Source: Verrucomicrobia bacterium S94 (GTDB lineage Bacteria > Verrucomicrobiota > Kiritimatiellia > Kiritimatiellales > Pontiellaceae). From it: 64,000 nucleotides of DNA. This document shows, piece after piece, positions 18,192-27,800 of this stretch; the first letter of the stretch is position 1; each line of letters starts with the position of its first letter. The notes under the pieces are model-generated. The model searched no databases. It had not been told where the DNA came from and saw nothing but the letters and a program-made list of their open reading frames with translations. A program made the translations under genes and the position numbers. The stretch spans positions 2,790,001 through 2,854,000 of the forward strand of contig CP036201.1 in assembly GCA_004299845.1 (NCBI GenBank). Reading direction: 5' to 3'.

Positions 18192-18722
18192 ATGGGTTCG
18201 GGAACGAATGGCGACAACCTGACAGCGGCATATATTGACCACACGGCGGTAATCCGTGTGGAAGGACGCGGATCCTTTAAAATCAGCCCGCCGATGAAAC
18301 AGTTTATCCATCAGGTGATGGACAAACATTCCGCCGAACGAATTCTGATTGATATGGCCGAATGTACCGGAATGGACAGTACCTTCATGGGCGTCGTGGC
18401 CGGACTCGCCTGTCTGATCAAAAGCAAACCCGAATATCAGTTCAAACTCGTAAACCTTTCCGACAAAAACAAAAAACTGCTCACCACCCTCGGCGTCGAC
18501 CGCGTGGTGGATTATGCGCTCGCCTCCGATACGGTTGAAAACTGCACCATCTGCGGCAATGCGCAAACCCTGGAAGCTGATCCTTCCGACAAACTCGAAG
18601 CCGCAAAAACCACGCTGGAAGCCCACGAAAAACTCGTGGAAATCAATCCCGAAAATCTTCCGAAATTTAAATCCGTCCTCGAATTCCTCGAAGACGATGT
18701 CCGCGCCCTCGGCGGAAAATAG
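18192..18722 (+). CDS. STAS domain protein (anti-sigma factor antagonist-like)
   Basis: A 176-residue cytoplasmic protein. Residues about 10-115 form a STAS domain: TAVIRVEGRGSFKISPPMKQ, ILIDMAECTGMDSTFMGVVA and KNKKLLTTLGVDRVVDY. The serine in GMDST is where SpoIIAA-like proteins are phosphorylated by a partner kinase. A roughly 60-residue C-terminal helical tail follows a CTICG motif, so regulation may differ from minimal antagonists. No anti-sigma kinase gene lies nearby. Confidence 0.8.
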   Translation: MGSGTNGDNLTAAYIDHTAVIRVEGRGSFKISPPMKQFIHQVMDKHSAERILIDMAECTGMDSTFMGVVAGLACLIKSKPEYQFKLVNLSDKNKKLLTTLGVDRVVDYALASDTVENCTICGNAQTLEADPSDKLEAAKTTLEAHEKLVEINPENLPKFKSVLEFLEDDVRALGGK

Positions 18723-18730
18723 TCCTCGCT

Positions 18731-20281
18731 CTAATTTGCTTCAAACTCCACCTGGAAAAACCGATTACTTCCGGTCGCCGGAACCAGCAGTTCCATTTCC
18801 ACCATTCCGTTGGTCACCGTCTGAGCCGTAATTTCCGGCACCGCATTCGTCCAGGTCTGAAGATTTTCCGAAACCAGCAGCCGGGAAGTCCCCTGCACCA
18901 CCGACGACTGCCCATAGGACAACTTCAATGCATCCCGTCCGAACCGGTCTTTGGAGCGCGAATATTCAAGCACCGGATAATCCCCCGTCGTTGCCCACTC
19001 AGAAAACCCGACTAAATCCTCCGCTGTGTCAAGAACACGGAATTGAACCAGTACATCGTCCGCCGGTGCGGTATAGACATCCCCGGGCTGAGAAGCGCGC
19101 AATGTCACAGTTCCGGCCGAAGACGGCAGCGTATACACATGATCCAGCTCGCCGACATACCCCTCGCCGCTATCCACATACAGATACACCGGGAGTCCGC
19201 TGCTCGAATAGGTTCGCACGGTAAAATAACCAGGCACCGCCGCCGAATCGGGAATCGGCTCCACAAAAATATGCTGCACCCGCTCCGCAATCCGAAACGA
19301 CCGGAGCACCGGGGACGCCGGCGCATACACCGCATTGCCGCCCTGCGACGCCACCACCTCTACTGTTCCCGTGCCGGAAAAATACAGGGTGCTGTTGGTC
19401 AGAGCCGCCGGGCCCGACACCGAAAAACTCACCGGCAGCCCGCTGTCCGCCTCCGCCGAAAGTTCCAGCGTCCGGAAATCGAGCTGCTGATGCGGAATCG
19501 GCTCAAACGTGATCGTCTGCAGCTCACCGCTTACTGCCGAACGGTTAATCACCCCTACCGCATCAAGATCAAATCCGGCACTGCCGAACGTTGGATAGGG
19601 ATCAAAGATTGCATAGCCTTCGGAATCGAAACAATTCCCGTCGCCGACAATATCAATCAGCCTGACATAACTGACATGTTCAAAATCGAGAAAACCGATA
19701 TTGTTGGTGAAATCCGCAACAAACTCCGTCGAAAATTCATGTATTCCGGAAGCAATGGTATTGGAGGTCGCAATGAGTTCACTCAGATCAAACGGCGTAC
19801 CGACACCCTGCTTATAGCGACTGGCCAGCCCATAGATCAGGGTTGGATCCACATCACCATACGAATCGACCTTTTCCAGCGTAAGCGAATAATTCGGAAA
19901 GCGCACAAAGTGAATTCCGTCCGAAGATACCTCAACATAGGCCAGTTCCAGAAAAGTTGAACTGATCCCGTTTTCAAAGACGGCAAAATCGGCTCCGTCA
20001 CCATCCGCGATACCCTGCGAAAATGTCAGCGTAATTTCGCCGCCGCTGCCCAGCCCCACGATATCATAGGAATCGCCGACCGCCGCCCCGAGCGCCTTTT
20101 CCGGGGTCTTCCAGGTCGGAGCCAGATTCGTTCCGCAGACGTAATCTGTATACCCGTCTGCCCAGAGCACGAACGAAGAGCTGTTCATCCCAATCCCATC
20201 ATCAGCCGGATAAGTCAGAATCTCCTCCGCATCCACAAACTGAACCCCGCACAGCAATACCGCGAATATCCACTTTTTCAT
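18731..20281 (-). CDS. Surface protein of a B12-riboswitch operon
   Basis: A 516-residue exported protein (signal MKKWIFAVLLCGVQFVDAEE) and the last gene of the riboswitch operon, two bases after the TonB receptor stop. Residues about 20-250 form one domain with ILTYPADDGIGMNSSSFVLW, GSGGEITLTFSQGIADGDGA and DFAVFENGISSTFLELAYVE. I recall this type beside cobalamin-linked TonB genes in other Gram-negatives, but it has no proven function. Two Ig-like repeats follow (SAEADSGLPVSFSVSGPA and TYSSSGLPVYLYVDSG), then a C-terminal domain (FFQVEFEAN end). It is probably a cell-surface ligand-binding partner of the receptor. Confidence 0.7.
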   Translation of the reverse strand: MKKWIFAVLLCGVQFVDAEEILTYPADDGIGMNSSSFVLWADGYTDYVCGTNLAPTWKTPEKALGAAVGDSYDIVGLGSGGEITLTFSQGIADGDGADFAVFENGISSTFLELAYVEVSSDGIHFVRFPNYSLTLEKVDSYGDVDPTLIYGLASRYKQGVGTPFDLSELIATSNTIASGIHEFSTEFVADFTNNIGFLDFEHVSYVRLIDIVGDGNCFDSEGYAIFDPYPTFGSAGFDLDAVGVINRSAVSGELQTITFEPIPHQQLDFRTLELSAEADSGLPVSFSVSGPAALTNSTLYFSGTGTVEVVASQGGNAVYAPASPVLRSFRIAERVQHIFVEPIPDSAAVPGYFTVRTYSSSGLPVYLYVDSGEGYVGELDHVYTLPSSAGTVTLRASQPGDVYTAPADDVLVQFRVLDTAEDLVGFSEWATTGDYPVLEYSRSKDRFGRDALKLSYGQSSVVQGTSRLLVSENLQTWTNAVPEITAQTVTNGMVEMELLVPATGSNRFFQVEFEAN

Positions 20282-20283
20282 CC

Positions 20284-22305
20284 TTAAAACTCCATCATCA
20301 TTGAACAGCGGAAGCTGCGGCCGGCCCCCGGATAATACACGCCGCCGTATGCCGAAGTGGCATAGATTTCATCCAGCAGATTGTCCATACCGATATGCAG
20401 CCGGACATGCGGGCTCATTCGGATGTCGGCCTGCAGACCAAGCAGGCCGTAGGCATCCATTTTCGCAGCCGCATTCGCCTCATCGTTTCCCTGATACTGC
20501 GCAGCCACATAGGACCAGGTCAGCGTCAGCCGCAGCCGCTCCACCGGATCAACCCAGCCGGAGACGACCCCGTGATACGGCGGCACAAGCGGAACCGTAT
20601 TCCCCTCATATTCCCCATCGTCGAGTTTTGCCTCCTGAACCGTCCAGCGGGTATTCGCTCCGTACCACCCGCGATCCAGCGCCACTTCAAATTCCGTTCC
20701 CAGACGCTTCGTTCTGCCCAGATTCCGGTTCAGTTGCTGCACCTGGTCATAAACAATTTCATTATCCATAAACAACGCATAGGCCGACCACTGAAACCGC
20801 CACTGCTCATCCGCCCACCGGGCTCCCGTCACATACTGATCGCCCTCCTCCGGATCAAGTGCGGTATTCAGCGGCTCACTGAGCTCAAATTCATTATAGG
20901 CCGCGGCTTCATCAAGCGTAGGATAACGATAACTTCGGTCATAGCGGATCCAACCCTCAAGGTTCCGGTTAAATTTCCGGGTCAGGGAAAGCGTTGCGGC
21001 CCACCCCTCCTTTTTCACGGTTTCATCATAGGAGGTCAACGGATCGAGATCCGGATCAGGATTGTAGTCCGGATTCGGAATCTGCCCCCGGTTGGTATCA
21101 ATGTAGGGCAGAATCTGACTGTCTATATAATCATCAAAATCATTATCGGTCGCCGCATGTTCATAACGCGCACCGCCTCCGAGAATCCAGCGATCGCGCA
21201 GTGTTTTCTGAGCAAAGACATACGGCTGAAGCGTTACCCGGCGGAAAGTCCCCTCCGAACTGGCATAATCGGGATCCGCCTGCAGATCGTTGGTATGATC
21301 CAGCGTATCGTACGACGCATCGATCCCGGTCAGTACAAAATGGTCGTTTCCTCCCAGTTTAATCCTCGGCCCCAGAGAAAATCCATATTGCAGATCATCC
21401 GCCGACCTTCCCGGCAGCTGCCATTCACCCTCTCTGCGGCCGGCCCCGAACGCCATTCGCGCTTCACCCCAGTTTCTGGACGTTTTCCAGATCAGTGAGG
21501 CCTGATGCTCAAGCGATTCCGAATATTCATCCCCGGAATAAAACGACTGCGTCGGATCCTCCATCATCTGCTCGTAGAGCAGCGGGCCGGGATACTGCTG
21601 ATGGCTGTCCGTTTGCGACACCCGCAGCGAAACCATATCCGAATCGTTGACATACCAGGCCAGACTGCCGGTCAGCGTGGTCGCCCGCGACAGCGAATTC
21701 GAACGGAAACCATCGGATTCGTACGTATCGATCCCGACATAATAATCAAGCGGCCCCGCCGTTCCGCCGTGACCGATGTAGCCGCCGAGATAGCCGAACT
21801 CTCCCATCGTACCGCGCACCTGCGTTCCTGTATCCGCCCCGCGTTTGGTGGTAATACTGATAACCCCCGCCAACGCATTATCGCCATAAAGCACATTCTG
21901 CCCGCCGCGGATCACCTCAATCCGCTCGATATTCATCACCGGCAGACTCGCCCAGCCGGCCACGCCCATATCCGGACGGTTCATTTTATGCCCGTCCACC
22001 AGAATCAGCGTCCGCAGATGCGAATTCTCACCGAACCCGCGCATGGCAATCTGCCCGTCGTTCACATTGCCCGACGTACTGCGGATCAGAATATTGGCCT
22101 CATTCCGCAGAAGATCCGGCACGGAAACCGCACCGGATCCCTCAATGGTCTCCCGGTCAATCACCGTCACATCCGACGCCGTGTCCACCGGAACCAGGGC
22201 CAGTTCATCCTGCTGCCAGGCATAGACCGCAATCTTCTCCTCAGCCTCCGCAAACACGGAAACCGGAAGAATCAGCAGAACTATGCACAGCAGCCGGATA
22301 CGCAT
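20284..22305 (-). CDS. TonB-dependent receptor, probable cobalamin (BtuB-like) transporter
   Basis: A 673-residue outer-membrane receptor with a signal peptide (MRIRLLCIVLLILPVSVFAE). The plug domain follows: VTVIDRETIEGSGAVSVPDL, GFGENSHLRTLILVDGHKMN, VMNIERIEVIRGGQNVLYGD and LAGVISITTKRG. The beta-barrel ends in an aromatic residue (SFRCSMMMEF), as needed for barrel insertion. The cobalamin riboswitch upstream makes vitamin B12 or a related corrinoid the most likely substrate. No ExbB/ExbD/TonB or BtuCDF genes are in the window. Confidence 0.85.
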   Translation of the reverse strand: MRIRLLCIVLLILPVSVFAEAEEKIAVYAWQQDELALVPVDTASDVTVIDRETIEGSGAVSVPDLLRNEANILIRSTSGNVNDGQIAMRGFGENSHLRTLILVDGHKMNRPDMGVAGWASLPVMNIERIEVIRGGQNVLYGDNALAGVISITTKRGADTGTQVRGTMGEFGYLGGYIGHGGTAGPLDYYVGIDTYESDGFRSNSLSRATTLTGSLAWYVNDSDMVSLRVSQTDSHQQYPGPLLYEQMMEDPTQSFYSGDEYSESLEHQASLIWKTSRNWGEARMAFGAGRREGEWQLPGRSADDLQYGFSLGPRIKLGGNDHFVLTGIDASYDTLDHTNDLQADPDYASSEGTFRRVTLQPYVFAQKTLRDRWILGGGARYEHAATDNDFDDYIDSQILPYIDTNRGQIPNPDYNPDPDLDPLTSYDETVKKEGWAATLSLTRKFNRNLEGWIRYDRSYRYPTLDEAAAYNEFELSEPLNTALDPEEGDQYVTGARWADEQWRFQWSAYALFMDNEIVYDQVQQLNRNLGRTKRLGTEFEVALDRGWYGANTRWTVQEAKLDDGEYEGNTVPLVPPYHGVVSGWVDPVERLRLTLTWSYVAAQYQGNDEANAAAKMDAYGLLGLQADIRMSPHVRLHIGMDNLLDEIYATSAYGGVYYPGAGRSFRCSMMMEF

Positions 22306-22317
22306 GCTTTCGCCACC

Positions 22318-23328
22318 TCAACCGCGGAAAAAATATTTCCGGCGACGACGGAACCACACCAGCCCGCCGGCCCCCGCAACCATCAGCACCACCGAACTCG
22401 GTTCCGGAATGACAATCGAGGAAAGCGAACTTTCATAAGCCCCCCAGTCGGTCGAAATGACATGAATGGTATCGTCTTCATCAACCACAAATTTGCCCAT
22501 GAAATCCGCACCGGATGTGGAGGCAATGTCATGGGTTTTCAGACCCGTCGCAATATCATAACTGGCCATTTCCTGACCGAATCCGGTGGTAATCACCATT
22601 TCACCGGTGGAAAGAAAATCAATACTGCTTCCTGTCACATTAACCACCGTAGTTGCATCCGAAAGATCCAGTCCGCCCGCAGACACATCGGCTGCATCAA
22701 AACGTACCACACCGTCACCGGTCTGCGCGGCATAATACAGATTGCCGTTCTCATCAAAGGTCAACCCGCCCGAAACATCACCGACATCGGCAATCTCCGT
22801 TACCGAACTTCCATCCAGACGATAGATACGCGTTCCGGAAGTCGTACCGGAAACCGGACTTCCGTTGGTAACCACCCCGAGATTCGCCGAAAAATAATAA
22901 CTGCCGTTATAAACCGCCGCATCATAAACGGCATAAGTCGCTTCCCCCAACTGCGTGCCGCTGGTAAGAACCGGAGTTAAACCGCTGCCGTCAACACTTC
23001 CGATATTGGAAGGATACGGAGAGGCATAGGATAAGGTCTGCGAAATATGCAGCGATGAACCGACCATACCGAACGCCGTAATGTCAGCCGCACTCCCCAC
23101 GTTCGCCAGAACCCCGGACGTTCCGCTCCCGAGATCATACGTACGCACCGTATCAAAATTACCGAAATACAACGTATCGCCCCCCAGTGCCATACCACTG
23201 TAAGTCGTGAAGGTCCCCCCCGAATTCATCAGTTCTGTAATCGACTGAGCCGGATGAGCCACAATCGGCGAAGCAAACAGACGGCCTGCACATAAAAGCG
23301 CGGCCGACAGCATTATAATTTTTTTCAT
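22318..23328 (-). CDS. PEP-CTERM protein, predicted beta-propeller, first gene of the B12 operon
   Basis: A 336-residue exported protein (signal MKKIIMLSAALLCAGRLFAS) with GGAG upstream of ATG 23328. The C-terminus is a PEP-CTERM sorting tag: VIPEPSSVVLMVAGAGGLVW, then a basic RRRRK. The body is a series of short beta repeats (GDTLYFGNFDTVRTYDLGSG, FDENGNLYYAAQTGDGVVRF, LSTGEMVITTGFGQEMASYD) like a propeller. It is the first gene after the riboswitch. By position and fold it may play the role of BtuG, the Bacteroides B12-binding propeller, but homology to BtuG is not shown here. Confidence 0.72.
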   Translation of the reverse strand: MKKIIMLSAALLCAGRLFASPIVAHPAQSITELMNSGGTFTTYSGMALGGDTLYFGNFDTVRTYDLGSGTSGVLANVGSAADITAFGMVGSSLHISQTLSYASPYPSNIGSVDGSGLTPVLTSGTQLGEATYAVYDAAVYNGSYYFSANLGVVTNGSPVSGTTSGTRIYRLDGSSVTEIADVGDVSGGLTFDENGNLYYAAQTGDGVVRFDAADVSAGGLDLSDATTVVNVTGSSIDFLSTGEMVITTGFGQEMASYDIATGLKTHDIASTSGADFMGKFVVDEDDTIHVISTDWGAYESSLSSIVIPEPSSVVLMVAGAGGLVWFRRRRKYFFRG

Positions 23329-23397
23329 TTCATCTCCTTATTCGCCCATAAATCGCGGGCAGGTTATCTGTTTTAAATAATACACTTCCGCCGGCAC

Positions 23398-23424
23398 AAA
23401 AAAACGCCCGGGCACCGCCGGACG
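23398..23424 (-). terminator. Intrinsic terminator of the cobalamin riboswitch
   Basis: On the minus strand CGTCCGG and CCGGGCG pair around a CGGTGC loop, and seven Ts follow. It lies between the aptamer and the first gene start (23328), so it is the likely expression platform, where B12 binding favours termination. Confidence 0.75.
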
Positions 23425-23467
23425 TCTGATCCATTGGGCCTCCTTTAATGCGAAAGAGTCCAACATC

Positions 23468-23583
23468 TTGAAGGCCTGAAAGTTCTGGCTTCGGGTATCC
23501 CCGTTACAGTTGCGCTACAGCGCCGGAATTTCACCGGACTTCCATCAGGTTCTTCACAATGAGCCGGAAACCTAAGGCCCGAA
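23468..23583 (-). promoter_or_regulatory. Cobalamin riboswitch aptamer
   Basis: Read on the minus strand the region has the conserved elements in order: GGCCTT closing stem (23574-23579), TGATGGAAGTCCGGTGAAAT (around 23537), a GCGCAACTGTAA box (23504-23515) in place of the usual GCCACTG, and GAAGCCAGAAC (23482-23492), closing with AGGCCTT. This order and wording are those of the cobalamin riboswitch family. It is followed by an intrinsic terminator and the PEP-CTERM / TonB receptor / surface protein operon. Confidence 0.88.
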
Positions 23584-23697
23584 GCCCCCCCTGTCAAAAT
23601 CAAACCGAACCCCGAACTGACAAATCGGAAAAATCAGCAAGATCAAACTATTTTTAAATGGATTGGAAAACTGAAGGAAGGAAACCGGAAACCAAAA

Positions 23698-23715
23698 ACC
23701 TAAAACTTAAAACCT
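23698..23715. repeat. CTAAAACTTAAAACC-type low-complexity repeat
   Basis: The tract around 23690-23730 repeats AACCTAAAACTTAAAACC words. The 18-base core at these coordinates is identical, in reverse complement, to 48243-48260 inside hsdM, where it is translated. It lies downstream of the histidine phosphatase gene, in the non-coding interval shared with the riboswitch region. Confidence 0.6.
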
Positions 23716-23753
23716 AAAACCTAACACCCCTTTTAAAGTTTTCAATTCACATT

Positions 23754-24329
23754 TCAGATTTCATTCAGCTTCCGCCAGCCCGCCGTCTCAATATACGGCA
23801 GACTCCGGTGACGCCCCGCACCCAGATTAAGAAACGCCGTCTGCAGCAGCATCAGCGGATCGCCATGCGAAACCAGCACAATGGTCTTTCCCGCAAACTG
23901 CTTTTCCAGCGACTCCACCACCGCCCACATCCGCCGCTGCACCGCAACCGAGCTCTCCGCCCCATGATACACCTGCGCCGGATCAAAAACATCCTGCTTC
24001 CAGGCCCGGGAATAATGTTCATGACGCTTCCCCTCCCAATCCCCGAAAAACCGCTCCCGCAGCCGCACATCAAAAACAATCTCCCCGCACCCCAGCTCCG
24101 CCCGGATAATCTCCGCCGTCTCCCGCGCACGCCGGAAATCCGAAGAAAAAATCAGCGTCTCCGCATCAAAATCCGACGCCGCCACACTCGCCCGCACCTG
24201 ACGCCGCCCCTCCTCCGTCAAACCATACTCCACCGTCCCCACCGCCGGATCACTGACAATAATGCCCTCCACATTCGCCCGGCTCTGCCCATGACGAAAT
24301 CCATAATAGATATTTTTCAACGCGTCCAT
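23754..24329 (-). CDS. Histidine phosphatase family protein
   Basis: A 191-residue cytoplasmic enzyme. The phosphate-accepting histidine is in GFRHGQSRAN (about residue 13). A second arginine is in SSDFRRARETAEII, the acidic residue in RLRERFFGDWEG, and the second histidine in VLVSHGDPLML. This is the phosphoglycerate mutase-like clan. It could act on a cobalamin precursor (CobC-like), attractive beside the B12 operon, but also on sugar phosphates or proteins. The riboswitch operon is in the same direction but downstream of a separate control region. Confidence 0.85.
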   Translation of the reverse strand: MDALKNIYYGFRHGQSRANVEGIIVSDPAVGTVEYGLTEEGRRQVRASVAASDFDAETLIFSSDFRRARETAEIIRAELGCGEIVFDVRLRERFFGDWEGKRHEHYSRAWKQDVFDPAQVYHGAESSVAVQRRMWAVVESLEKQFAGKTIVLVSHGDPLMLLQTAFLNLGAGRHRSLPYIETAGWRKLNEI

Positions 24330-24386
24330 GCACAGACTATGGCCAAATCCCCAATAATCAGCAACTCTTCCACGAATCAGGAAGTC

Positions 24387-24539
24387 ATACCAAACGTTAA
24401 AACGATCCGGTATAAATTTGATCCCTCGCAGAGACGCTGAGGACGCAGAGAAATTCAGTCATAAAGGTTGAGTTATGACACAGTTGCTCTGCGCGGAATA
24501 ACGCGGTCGTTAAGACCGGAATGTTTTAGTAAATGGTAT
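24387..24539. mobile_element. MITE-like palindromic element, copy 2
   Basis: A 153-bp copy of the element, starting ATACCAAACGTTAAAACGAT and ending GTTTTAGTAAATGGTAT. The centre differs from copies 1 and 3 (GGTTGAGTTATGACACAGTT). Its right end supplies the first base of the TGA stop of the adjacent minus-strand gene, so it probably truncated that gene. Confidence 0.8.
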
Positions 24540-24787
24540 CAGATCTTCGCTACGGATTTTCCGCTCGACGTATTCAACAACTCAAGCTTCAGCAACCCAA
24601 CATAATTGCCCGGTTCAATCAAGCCCCGAGCCTTCGTATTCGCAATACAGCTTGGCCGGATCATCCCCGGCTTCTCCTTCAGCGCATAATCCTCGGATAG
24701 CACCTCATATTCGTACCGGCCATTCTCTTCGAGCACATCGACCCGGTCGCCCGTGCACGCCCCGTTCCTGCTTTTTCTTAGAACCAT
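24539..24787 (-). pseudogene. Truncated gene of the helicase operon (possible DUF2357-like fragment)
   Basis: An 82-residue reading frame that begins 17 bases after the helicase stop and ends exactly at the edge of a MITE-like element, whose last T forms the TGA. The peptide (YEYEVLSEDYALKEKPGMIR, then NTKARGLIEPGNYVGLLKLE, ending SVAKI) looks like the start of a larger protein. It faintly recalls DUF2357 (McrC-like restriction partner) proteins, a weak match made from memory. If so, it is the remnant of a fourth component of this operon. Confidence 0.5.
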
Positions 24788-24804
24788 GCAGTTTCGGCAA
24801 AAAA

Positions 24805-27800
24805 TTATGGTCGAGCTTCCTCAAATAGAGCGGCAGGCATAAAGTGCTCCAACTCCCAAATCATGCTAATCGGGCGATCGCCCTCATAGGAGAGCAGCTT
24901 GGAAGCTGGTCCGAGAAAAATAAACGGAGCCGCCTCGCCTTCCACTTGTTTTTCAACGCGTCCAAAAAATAAAATCGTATAGCCTCGTTCCTTGAAGTGA
25001 ATATAGTTCTGTCCGGTCGATGAGATCTGGGTCGCCGTAGATTGACTCTCCCAATGCATCTGGTTACGACTGATCGGATAATCTTTGTAAAGTGTCGTCG
25101 GAGAGAAATCCTGCTCGACCTTTCTAAAAGTTACAAGGTGAGCATAAACCTTGAGTTCTTTATTGTGATAGACGCCGACTCCCATGGGCCCCGGTTTTTC
25201 TATGCTGTTTAACCGAAGCGCTGCCTTTATCTCATGCGAACCATAGGCGGCATGCAGTTTGAGGTCACAAGAGAACGGAAGGTCGATATCAAAAAACGGA
25301 TACGGCTGATTCCTGCGGCGCCACTCCGAAATTTCAGCAGCATCCTGGACTACAGTTACGTTGCGGCTCCACTTTTCCAAAGAATCCGAAAAATTTCTAA
25401 CCCCAACGTTTCCGCCTTTTTGTCCCCAGAACAAATAATGAAGCGATGTGCCGGAACAACCATATTTCTCTTCCGTCTCGCAGGCGACCCTGTTCTCCGC
25501 GATGTCCTCTACCATCTCAAGAAGCTTCGGATCCGATCTCAGAACCAAACGAGTGAGAGCCTTCCTAGCCACGACCAGATCAGGATCTTTTGGTGCTGGC
25601 AATCCTTTGGCAACGGCTTTCCACTCTGACCAGCTTTTCTTTTTCAATACGGCAATCGGCGACAGGCCCGTTTCATCAATAAAATTACCAAATGTGAGGG
25701 GCTTGTAATAATGGCAATCCCACGTCTGAATGGTCTCCGGAATAAAATTTTTCAGATCACTCAGCACCGTCTTGATCTTCTTCAGAATTCGTTCGCGGGC
25801 AATACGCTCGAGAATGATACTGCAACCCGCCGGTAAATTTGGGAAATCGTTTTCTATTTCACGATCGATTCGTTGCCTATTTCGAGAAAGAAGTGCGGTG
25901 AATTTTGTATCCAATCGGTATTTCCGATGCGTTTGCCCCACGAAATCGAGAACGGTTAAACAGTCCTTGCCAGGAGCATGGCGCAAACCCCGACCTAACT
26001 GTTGAAGAAATACGGTTAAACTCTCCGTTGGTCTCAAAAACAAAGCCATGTTCAACTCGGGAACATCCACGCCTTCACTCAAAACATCGACCGCAAACAG
26101 AAAGGATAAATCACCCTCTCTTAAAGAGCGCATACGTTGAGCACGTTCTTCTCTTCCCGTATCCCCTAGGATCACCGCCGAAGCAATTCCTGCATCATTA
26201 AAGCACTTTGCCATATAATGAGCATGCTTCCGGCCCGCGCAGAACCCAACGCCTTTGACCCCGCTCAAATCAGGCTGATACTTATGAATCGCTTGTAAAA
26301 TCAGATCCACACGTTCCTTGGCACGAAAATCATCACCAGTATAAATATTTTCCAGCTCTCGTTTATCATACCTCCCGTTCCGCCAAAACCGTTCTTCATC
26401 CAAATCAATATTATCGGTGACCCCAAAATAGTGAAATGGACAGAGAAGTTTTTCTTCCAAAGCTTCGGGCAATCTGATTTCAGCGGAAAACCTGCCATCA
26501 AAATCGGGAAGAATTAAGGATCCATCCATTCGTTCAGGGGTCGCCGTAAGCCCAAGTAATATGTTCGGTTTTAAATGATCAAAAATCGGACGATAACTCG
26601 AAGCAACCCCGTGATGCGCTTCATCAACGATAACAAACCGGAAATAATCATCACCAAACTTCAGCCACGGTTTCCTCGATTTTAAACTCTGCACTGACGC
26701 AAAAACATGCTCCCACTCCGTTGGCTCTATCCCATCAACGAGAAGTTCTCCAAAATTCTGATCTCTGAGTACCGTTCTAAAGCAGGCCAGAGCCTGCTCG
26801 AGAATTTCCTTCCGATGAACCACAAATAAAAGACGCTCTTTCCGTCCTGTTTGCTCGCAGTACCGCTTATAGTCCAACGCTGAAACTACAGTTTTCCCAG
26901 TCCCTGTCGCCGCGACAACAAGGTTCCGCATCGAGCCATTTTGACGCGCCGCCGCCAGTGCCTCCAGGATTCGTTCCTGAAATGGACGAGGCGTAATCTC
27001 CGCAAAGAATTGTGGCCCGCCAGTGGCTCGCTGTTTAAAGCGGTTAATCGCACTTCTAAATCGATCGAAATCCTGTTTTCCCGCAAAAGGTTCAAATTCA
27101 GGGCTCTCCCAATACGCAGAAAAATCCGCGACGAAGCGTTCGAGAATATGCGGCATATCTTGCGCGGTAACTTTAACTGTCCACTCTAAACCTTGAGTCA
27201 TCGCAGAATGCGACATATTAGCCGACCCGATATAAGCCGTAGAAAACCCACTATTCCGCACAAAATGATATGCCTTCGCGTGCAGTCGAGTGCCCCCCGT
27301 ATCGTATGAAACTTTTATACTGATGTTATCTTGCTCCGACAACCACTCCAAAGCCACCGGATCGCTGGCTCCCATATAACTCGTTGAAATAATGCGGACA
27401 GGAATATTCTCTTTAGCGAGACGCTCGAACGCCGGCATCAGAAGCCGGAGCCCTGACCACTTGATAAACGAGATTAAAATATCAACCCGATCGGCAGTTA
27501 GCATTTCGGCACGAAGTTCGTGCTCCAAAGGAGGATCCATTCCCTGCCCCGTTAACAGAGCACTTGTCGAAAGGGGTGTTTTCGGGCGCGTAAATGCAAC
27601 CGGAGAACTTTTGACCTCCGTCAACAGATTCTTATCATCAGCAAGAACCGCATGCCGTTGCACATAATCAAGCCCATCAGTTGCCGATAACAACTCAAGT
27701 AATCGATTGATAATATCAACGCGCTGATTTTTTTTTGCCACGCGCAAGGCTTTACCGAGAACCTGCCCCACGAACTGCGCATAAACTTGCGGAGCTTCTT

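Noticed and set aside
19043-22980. Long plus-strand frames opposite the B12 operon
   Set aside because: The minus strand has signal peptides, a TonB plug and a PEP-CTERM tag; the plus frames are shadows.
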